Assembly: GCA_947474545.1 (NCBI GenBank)
Contig: CANJJI010000021.1
Span: 1-40,703 of the forward strand
From: Beijerinckiaceae bacterium
GTDB lineage: Bacteria; Pseudomonadota; Alphaproteobacteria; Rhizobiales; Beijerinckiaceae
Reading direction: 5' to 3'
Length of the DNA: 40,703 nucleotides
The translations under genes and the position numbers were made by a program. Position 1 is the stretch's first letter. Each line of letters opens with the position of its first letter. Of this stretch, positions 35,424 to 40,703 are shown piece after piece. The notes below the pieces were generated by a model. The model saw only the letters and a program-made list of their open reading frames with translations, made no database searches and was not told the origin of the DNA.

Positions 35424-36662
35424 ATGCTGACACAGCATCAGAACGATTTGCTCACGCGCACAGGCCCTGGCACCGCGGGGGGCAGATTGTTGCGAAGCTA
35501 TTGGCAGCCAGTAGCATTGGCCAATGAATTGCCGGCGGGCGCCGCACCCATGCCTATTAGAGTCATGGGCGAAGATCTCGTTCTCTTCCGGGATGAACAG
35601 GGCAGGCCGGGCCTTCTTGAGCTGCGCTGTCCACACCGCAAGGCCGATCTCAGCTACGGGCGTGTGGAAGCGGGTGGTTTGCGGTGTGTCTATCACGGCT
35701 GGGCCTTCGATATTCATGGCCGCTGCCTCGAACAGCCGGGCGAACCGCGTGACTCCAATTATAAGGATCGCATCCGCCACACAGCCTATCCCTGTGTCGA
35801 CGTTTCCGGATTGATCCTGGCCTATATGGGCGAAGGCGCGCCACCGGCGCTGCCGCCCTTTCCCTTTTTTACTGCGTCCGCAGAGCATGTGTGGACATGC
35901 AGGATGATTCACGAATGCAATTACCTGCAGGGCAACGAAGGCAATATTGATCCGCAGCATCTGTCGTTTCTGCACCGCGTCGATATGGGTGCACAGGTGA
36001 CTTACGGCAGCTATCTGGCGCGCGACGAAGCGCCAACGATTGACGTGGCCGAGACATCCTATGGACTGCGTATCGAAACAAGCCGCACCATTGGCGAGGG
36101 CCGGAAATATGTGCGGACAACGAATTTCATCATGCCGAACAATTCATCTTTCGTAGGCGTACCACTCGTCGATCCCAAAGTGGCGCCGCCCGATTCCAAC
36201 GACGGCTATTCACTGAACTGGCATGTCCCCATCGATGATTATACGCATATGAAATATGCCATCTGCTACCGGATCAGCGGCCCCGTGGATGCCGATTTGC
36301 AAGAGCGTCTGATTGCAGACGGTCTGAAGGAAGACCTGAGCGGCGTTCGCAACCGCCGCAACCGCTATCTCCAGAATCGCGATGAAATGCGCACGTCGAC
36401 CTTCATCGGCATGGGCGCGAATTTTCAGGATCATGATCGCTGGGTCACCGAATCGCAGGGGCCGATCGTCGATCGAACAACGGAAAATCTGGGCACGACA
36501 GATCGCGCCATCATCGCCATGCGAAAGCAAATGCTGGCGGCGTTAGACGCGATGGAACAGGGCCGGCAGCCTTTATTTGTCCATGGTGATGCCGCCGGTT
36601 ATCGCCTCGATGAATTCTTCACGGGATCGCGGATCGAAGGCGCGCAGGAAGCAGCAGAGTAA
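35424..36662 (+). CDS. Rieske non-heme iron aromatic oxygenase, phthalate dioxygenase-like
   Basis: The 412-residue oxygenase subunit has Rieske ligands Cys69-x-His71 (CPHRKADLSYGR) and Cys88-x2-His91 (CVYHGW). The mononuclear iron site is NEGNIDPQHLSFLH, with bridging Asp176 and ligands His179 and His184. The LSYGRVE wording and overall length resemble the alpha-only class of phthalate 4,5-dioxygenase and vanillate- or dicamba-type demethylases. It needs a reductase for electrons; none is encoded nearby. It follows the Bug receptor gene by 21 bases, and GGAG precedes the ATG. The substrate is unknown. Confidence 0.93.
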   Translation: MLTQHQNDLLTRTGPGTAGGRLLRSYWQPVALANELPAGAAPMPIRVMGEDLVLFRDEQGRPGLLELRCPHRKADLSYGRVEAGGLRCVYHGWAFDIHGRCLEQPGEPRDSNYKDRIRHTAYPCVDVSGLILAYMGEGAPPALPPFPFFTASAEHVWTCRMIHECNYLQGNEGNIDPQHLSFLHRVDMGAQVTYGSYLARDEAPTIDVAETSYGLRIETSRTIGEGRKYVRTTNFIMPNNSSFVGVPLVDPKVAPPDSNDGYSLNWHVPIDDYTHMKYAICYRISGPVDADLQERLIADGLKEDLSGVRNRRNRYLQNRDEMRTSTFIGMGANFQDHDRWVTESQGPIVDRTTENLGTTDRAIIAMRKQMLAALDAMEQGRQPLFVHGDAAGYRLDEFFTGSRIEGAQEAAE

Positions 36663-36713
36663 CGGATCGCCTCGTTTCCTGCTTAAAAATATGAAATTTA
36701 AATATTTGATATT

Positions 36714-36719
36714 TATAAT
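36714..36719 (+). promoter_or_regulatory. Possible -10 box in an AT-rich patch
   Basis: TATAAT lies in a sharply AT-rich patch (about 36685-36730) that also holds AAATAT-TTG-ATATTT. It is 84 bases before the methyltransferase ATG. No good -35 hexamer is placed correctly, so the call is weak. Confidence 0.25.
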
Positions 36720-36802
36720 TTAATTCTGATTTTGCCACTTGTATCTCTGTTGTCGGGGGGACATTCCAGCTAACATCCCGCTGAACACAGCCGGAGAGCC
36801 CT

Positions 36803-37597
36803 ATGAGCGTTGACCAGAAGATTTTCACAAATGGCGCGGCCTACGAGCGGCTGATGGGCCAGTGGAGCAGGCTCACGGGAACAAAATTTCTGGCCTGGCT
36901 CGACATGCCAAAGGGCTTGCGCGGGCTGGATGCAGGTTGCGGCAATGGCGCGTTTACCGAAACATTGCTGGAGCATGGTGCGCCTGCAAGTGTTGACGCC
37001 ATTGATCCTGCCGAGGCTCAGATCGCCTACGCCAAAGCGCAGAAATCTGTTGCGCAGGTGAAATATCAGGTTGCCGATGCGCAAGCCCTGCCGTTCGATA
37101 ACGCCGTATTCGATGCAGCGGCCATGGCGCTTGTCATCAGTTTTATTCCCGATCCCGCAAAAGCCATTGGCGAATTGGCCCGTGTCGTGTGCGAAGGCGG
37201 ATTGGTTGCCACTTACATGTGGGATGGCTTTGACGGCGTGCCGGTTTCACCCTTTTCGCGCGCGGCCAAAGCACTGGGTTTCGGGGGAGAATATGCTTTG
37301 CCCAGTCCTGAAGCCGATACCCAGGCCGGCATGCGCGCACTCTGGCAGGGCGCGGGCCTTGAAGCAGTGGAGACTTGCCGGATTACCATTCCCGTAACGT
37401 TCAAAGATTTTGATGATTTCTGGCAATCCTGCACCGCGATGCCCAACCCGGCGATACAATTCATGCGCGGCCTCAGTGATGCTGATGTGAAACGCCTGCG
37501 CGCATGGCTGCAGGATTCACAGCCCGCCGATGCCGCAGGCCGCATCAACTACACAGCGGCAGCCAATGCCGTGAAGGGGCGCGTGAAGCGGCGGTGA
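36803..37597 (+). CDS. Class I SAM-dependent methyltransferase
   Basis: The 264-residue protein has a Rossmann-type methyltransferase fold (Methyltransf_11 style): motif I GLDAGCGNGAF (41-51), acidic end of strand two (DAIDPAE), motif II-like VADAQALPFDNAVFDAAAMALV, and motif III around ARVVCEGGLVATYMW. It resembles UbiE/menaquinone-type and small-molecule methyltransferases, but the substrate is unknown. GGAGAG precedes the ATG. It converges on hisS with only five bases between the stops. It probably has its own promoter in the AT-rich patch upstream and is not clearly part of the Rieske unit. Confidence 0.88.
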   Translation: MSVDQKIFTNGAAYERLMGQWSRLTGTKFLAWLDMPKGLRGLDAGCGNGAFTETLLEHGAPASVDAIDPAEAQIAYAKAQKSVAQVKYQVADAQALPFDNAVFDAAAMALVISFIPDPAKAIGELARVVCEGGLVATYMWDGFDGVPVSPFSRAAKALGFGGEYALPSPEADTQAGMRALWQGAGLEAVETCRITIPVTFKDFDDFWQSCTAMPNPAIQFMRGLSDADVKRLRAWLQDSQPADAAGRINYTAAANAVKGRVKRR

Positions 37598-37602
37598 TTC
37601 AG

Positions 37603-39138
37603 TTACGCATGCCGCGCAAGCACGTCCCGCACGGCTGCGATGAGGCCGCTTTCGCCCACCGCAAATTGCGCGCGTTCTTTCAACGCGAGATATTCGTCAC
37701 GCGGCATATCCTTGGCGGCTGAACCAACCTGCGCCCCCACAATGAGATCCTTGATGATGATCTCGCCTTTAGCGCGTTCGTTGGAGCCTTGAATGATCGC
37801 GCAGACTGAATTGCGTTTATCGGCATATTTCAGCTGCGCATTCATGCCCGCTGACCCCAGATAAAGTTCGGCGGCGATTTTTTCCGCGCGCAGATTCTGC
37901 ACAAAGCCTTGATAGCGCGCCATGGATTCAGCGTCCTTGTCCATGACAAGAACAACGACCGGGCCGCTTTGTGCCGCGCCCGTCACGATGGGCGATTTGA
38001 TCGCGGTAAGCGCGGCCAGCAGGCGCGACACGCCGATGGAAAAACCGGTTGCCGGCACAGGCTCGCCGCGAAACCGCGCCACCAGCCCGTCATAACGCCC
38101 GCCGCCGCCCACAGAGCCAAAGCGCATGGGATGGCCCTTGTCGTCTTTCACTTCGAATGTAAGTTCAGCTTCGAAGACAGGGCCTGTGTAATATTCGAGC
38201 CCGCGTACGACGGAAGGGTCGATGCGGATGCGGTCCGGGCCGTAACCGGCGGCCTCTAAGAGAGCCGCCATTTCTTTGAGCTCCGCAACGCCCTGTTCGC
38301 CGGTACTGCTGCCGCTTACAGCGTCCATGAAATTAGCAAGAGTAACCGCGCTTGCTCCGTATAGGCTAGCGGAACTGGACCCTTCTTCATGCCAACCTGT
38401 GAAATTCATGACGCGACTAATTCCTTGCGACGATAGCCCCGCGCCCTTCGTAAAATCACCGCTCTCATCAAGTCGGCCATCGCCAAGTAATTTTGCAATT
38501 TCAGGGAAAGGAAATTTATCCAGCTTGTCGATCGCCCGCAGCACCGTCAGCCTGCGCCCCGCATTCTCATCGCCGCCCAGGCCAATGGCTTCCATCACGC
38601 CATCCAGCACCTTGCGGTTGTTGACCTTGATCACGTAATCGCCACGCTTGATGCCCAGGGCCTCCAGCGTATCGGCGGCCATCATGCAGATTTCCGCATC
38701 CGCAGCCGGAGACGCCGCGCCAACAGTGTCCGCATCAAACTGCATGAATTGCCGGAAGCGCCCCGGCCCCGGCTTTTCATTGCGAAACACATAGCCCGCG
38801 CGATAGCTGCGATAAGGCTTTGGCAGCCGGTCAAAATTTTCCGCCACAAAGCGCGCCAGCGGGGCCGTCAGATCATAGCGCAGCGAAAGCCATTGCTCGT
38901 CGTCGTCCTGAAACGAAAACACGCCCTCATTGGGCCGGTCCTGATCCGGCAGGAATTTCCCAAGGGCGTCAGTGTATTCGATGAACGGTGTCTCGACCGC
39001 CTCAAACCCGTAAAGCTTATAAACCGCCTCGATCGCCTCCATCATCCGGCGCGCTGCACTGAGCTCTCCGGGACCGCGATCAGCCAGCCCGCGCGGAAGC
39101 CGCGCGCGAACGGTAGAGGGTTTTGTTGTGTCGGACAT
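37603..39138 (-). CDS. hisS: Histidyl-tRNA synthetase, alphaproteobacterial divergent type
   Basis: This is a class II synthetase of 511 residues, longer than the usual 420-460 of bacterial HisRS. Motif 2 is [25 protein letters not shown] (117-140), where the common bacterial form has RHERPQxGRxRQFxQ. The histidine-specific loop [16 protein letters not shown] and the C-terminal anticodon-binding domain ([11 protein letters not shown] onwards) are present. This divergent type occurs in alphaproteobacteria and evolved together with a tRNA-His lacking G-1 and having A73, as found at 18564-18640. ATG 39138 has AAAGG upstream. It is divergent from the M15 lipoprotein gene across 264 bases, in which I saw no clear promoter. 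Confidence 0.96.
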   Translation of the reverse strand: MSDTTKPSTVRARLPRGLADRGPGELSAARRMMEAIEAVYKLYGFEAVETPFIEYTDALGKFLPDQDRPNEGVFSFQDDDEQWLSLRYDLTAPLARFVAENFDRLPKPYRSYRAGYVFRNEKPGPGRFRQFMQFDADTVGAASPAADAEICMMAADTLEALGIKRGDYVIKVNNRKVLDGVMEAIGLGGDENAGRRLTVLRAIDKLDKFPFPEIAKLLGDGRLDESGDFTKGAGLSSQGISRVMNFTGWHEEGSSSASLYGASAVTLANFMDAVSGSSTGEQGVAELKEMAALLEAAGYGPDRIRIDPSVVRGLEYYTGPVFEAELTFEVKDDKGHPMRFGSVGGGGRYDGLVARFRGEPVPATGFSIGVSRLLAALTAIKSPIVTGAAQSGPVVVLVMDKDAESMARYQGFVQNLRAEKIAAELYLGSAGMNAQLKYADKRNSVCAIIQGSNERAKGEIIIKDLIVGAQVGSAAKDMPRDEYLALKERAQFAVGESGLIAAVRDVLARHA

Positions 39139-39402
39139 ATAAGCAAACCTTTCAGTGGCGGCTTCCTAACGCGAGCAGGGCAACGAAACAAGCAATCGTG
39201 AGCCCGGCCCGCAGCCTCGCCCAAAGCATTAACCCTGCCACGCTTCCGCCGCATTCCGTTCCGCGATGTTCCCGCGCATTTGGAAATAGCGCTGCAATCC
39301 CCGTATCTTGCGGCGAAATTCACCTTTGTAACATTCTGGTAACTTTCGGGTTTCCCTGACTCCGCGAATATCCTAGGTTGGCCTCGAAATTGGGGGTTCA
39401 AC

Positions 39403-40356
39403 TTGCCGTTATTTGCAGTGCGCGCCAGCGCGAGTCTGACGATCTGCGCCGTGGCGCTGGCTCTGGCCGGTTGCAACGCGCAGCGGGCTGACGAACTTTC
39501 GGCCAATGTTGCTGTTGCAGCTCCCGTTGAGGGCGCGACCGCCGCGCCTGCAGCCGATACGCCCGAAACGAAGATCAGTCCCACGGCCTCGGGCGTGCCG
39601 CTGCCGCCCGTCCGTCCCGACTTTGCCAAACTGGCGCGGGCTAAAGCCGAGACTGTCGCCGCTACGCCCGTCGCCGCTGCAGCCCAGCCTGCTGAAGAGG
39701 GAACCAGCGTGGTCGCACAGACACCCGCTGCGCCACCACCCACAGGCATTTTTTCAATTTTTGCCGGCGCGCCCGCCGATCCGGCTTCGCCCACGCGCGT
39801 TGCGGCAGCTGAGCCAGTTTCGGCCACCGATGCGAGCCCCGCCCCCGGTTCGCTGAATGCCTATGAGCGGCGGATTTCGGGCGACGAACCCGAAGATACC
39901 AGCCCGGTCAAAGCCTCGCCGCGCATCGTGCCCGGTGCGACAATTGAAGTGAACGGCGTCGTCAGGACGCTGCCAACGAACGCCAGCCCTGTGCTGATCG
40001 CGCCTTCGCCAAGAATCGCCGCCTCCTTCGGGCCGGCCGCAGGTCAACGCTGGCGTCCGGCTTACGATAATGTGGTCACCGAGTGTTTCCCGGCCGATCT
40101 ACGCCGGGCGCTCAACACCATCAGCGAACATTTCAATTCAGAAGTTTTGGTAACCTCCGGCGCGCGCACCAATGGCCGCCGCCGCTCCATGCATCGCTCC
40201 TGCCGCGCGGCCGATATCCGCATAGTCGGGGTGAGCCCCGGGACGGTGGCGCGCTATGCTTCAACGGTGCCTGGTATCAATGGGGTCGGAACCTATCGCC
40301 GCGTCGCAGTGACCCACGTCGATATCCGCGAAAACAAGATGGCTTGGCGTTATTGA
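39403..40356 (+). CDS. M15-type (YcbK-like) peptidoglycan peptidase lipoprotein
   Basis: The 317-residue protein starts with a lipoprotein signal (SLTICAVALALAGC, lipobox LAGC, Cys24), so it should be anchored in a membrane facing the periplasm. Residues about 25-210 are Ala/Pro/Thr-rich and low in complexity, a likely spacer through the periplasm. The C-terminal ~110 residues are a Peptidase_M15_3 domain with zinc ligands His264 and Asp271 (MHRSCRAADI) and His305 (VTHVDIR). Relatives trim peptidoglycan stem peptides or act as D,D/L,D-carboxypeptidases. The start is TTG with GGGGG six bases upstream; no ATG is available before the signal. GTAACATTC and GTAACTTTC form a short direct repeat about 70 bases upstream. 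Confidence 0.88.
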   Translation: MPLFAVRASASLTICAVALALAGCNAQRADELSANVAVAAPVEGATAAPAADTPETKISPTASGVPLPPVRPDFAKLARAKAETVAATPVAAAAQPAEEGTSVVAQTPAAPPPTGIFSIFAGAPADPASPTRVAAAEPVSATDASPAPGSLNAYERRISGDEPEDTSPVKASPRIVPGATIEVNGVVRTLPTNASPVLIAPSPRIAASFGPAAGQRWRPAYDNVVTECFPADLRRALNTISEHFNSEVLVTSGARTNGRRRSMHRSCRAADIRIVGVSPGTVARYASTVPGINGVGTYRRVAVTHVDIRENKMAWRY

Positions 40357-40548
40357 GTTTTGGGAGCGCGGGTCTGCGGCCCGCAATTGCTCAAATGCGA
40401 GCCGGAGGCGCGCACTCAAGGAAGCAAAATCTCCGCCGTTCTGGAGCAGGCTGGTTGATCCCAAGTCACGCCCGGTGAAAAGTCCAACTGGACGCAGCAG
40501 AGTTTTCTGCCAACCGTCGCTCGCAATATGACTAAGATAAAATTCCAG

Positions 40549-40577
40549 TTGACATAAATTTTCCTATATCTTATGTT
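40549..40577 (+). promoter_or_regulatory. Near-consensus sigma-70 promoter
   Basis: TTGACA (40549-40554), exactly 17 bases, then TATGTT (40572-40577). The -35 is perfect and the -10 matches at four of six positions. Transcription would start near 40584, about 35 bases before the frame that runs off the right edge. Confidence 0.6.
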
Positions 40578-40617
40578 CCTGCTTCGTTCGTTTTCACGCA
40601 GGCCGCCAATCATTTGC

Positions 40618-40703
40618 ATGATGTATTTTCAAACCACCATCGCTCTCAACAAAAAGCTCCTTCTCGGCATGGTCGCGCGGCTCTACATGCTGCTGGGCGC
40701 GAG
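40618..40703 (+). CDS. Possible partial gene cut by the right edge, product unknown
   Basis: ATG-ATG at 40618-40623 opens a frame that stays open for 28 codons to the edge. The peptide begins MMYFQTTIALNKKLLLGM and is fairly hydrophobic. A near-consensus promoter lies about 35 bases before the expected ribosome site, which supports a real gene, but the Shine-Dalgarno sequence is poor. I do not recognise a family from so few residues. Confidence 0.4.
   Translation, partial: MMYFQTTIALNKKLLLGMVARLYMLLGA

Noticed and set aside
35007-35975. 322-codon minus-strand frame opposite the Bug receptor and Rieske genes
   Set aside because: It spans two well-supported genes and their gap on the other strand, and shows no protein-like pattern.
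39042-39827. 261-codon Ala/Gly-rich minus-strand frame upstream of hisS
   Set aside because: It is opposite the low-complexity part of the M15 lipoprotein and would overlap the hisS start; composition mirrors the opposite strand.
40368-40384. Hairpin GCGGG/CCCGC after the M15 gene as a terminator
   Set aside because: Short stem with a seven-base loop, followed by AATTGCTC rather than a T-run.

Overview
The window reads as chromosomal DNA of an alphaproteobacterium, most likely of the Hyphomicrobiales (Rhizobiales). The evidence is a divergent HisRS paired with a tRNA-His that has A73 and no encoded G-1, a PleC/PdhS-type cell-cycle histidine kinase behind a CtrA-type box, two tandem phasins behind TGC-N3-GCA (PhaR-like) palindromes, and a moderately high GC content with GTG/TTG starts. 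There are 32 complete protein genes, one possible partial gene at each edge, and one tRNA. No rRNA, CRISPR array, insertion sequence or prophage was seen.

Layout. 1-5.4 kb: an ABC exporter, a SET methyltransferase/ATP-grasp fusion, an MFS exporter divergent from it, and a 28-residue membrane miniprotein with its own TATAAT box. 5.5-7.8 kb: an FAD monooxygenase and a two-domain extradiol dioxygenase (aromatic catabolism), separated by a REP-like palindromic element. 7.9-18.6 kb: a housekeeping and storage block with leuS, a small VOC protein, an ADP-forming acyl-CoA synthetase fused to a GNAT domain, the cell-cycle kinase, two phasins and tRNA-His. 18.7-23.5 kb: a globin, an MFS transporter, a TctC/Bug solute receptor, a 4,5-dihydroxyphthalate decarboxylase-like protein, and a NaChBac-type channel with an unusual pore sequence.

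23.6-36.7 kb is the most distinctive part. A LacI-type regulator (31.0 kb) is divergent from a compact six-gene operon: M24-fold hydrolase, 2-oxoacid dehydrogenase E1-alpha, E1-beta, semialdehyde dehydrogenase, E2, and a 3-hydroxyisobutyrate dehydrogenase-family enzyme. The promoter facing this operon has a consensus -35 box, and a perfect 14-bp LacI-family palindrome lies over the expected start site. A second, weaker palindrome precedes the regulator gene. On the other side the regulator is followed by another M24-fold protein, a VapBC toxin-antitoxin pair coupled to an ABM-domain protein, a second Bug receptor and a Rieske oxygenase. Both M24 proteins have lost canonical metal ligands, so they are probably not ordinary aminopeptidases. 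I infer a catabolic island that takes up an organic acid or amide, cleaves it, and oxidises the product through a semialdehyde and a 2-oxoacid to an acyl-CoA. The substrate cannot be named from sequence.

36.8-40.7 kb: a SAM methyltransferase, hisS, an M15-type peptidoglycan peptidase lipoprotein, and a promoter leading into a gene cut by the right edge.

All calls rest on reading motifs, spacing and context by eye. No database search was run.
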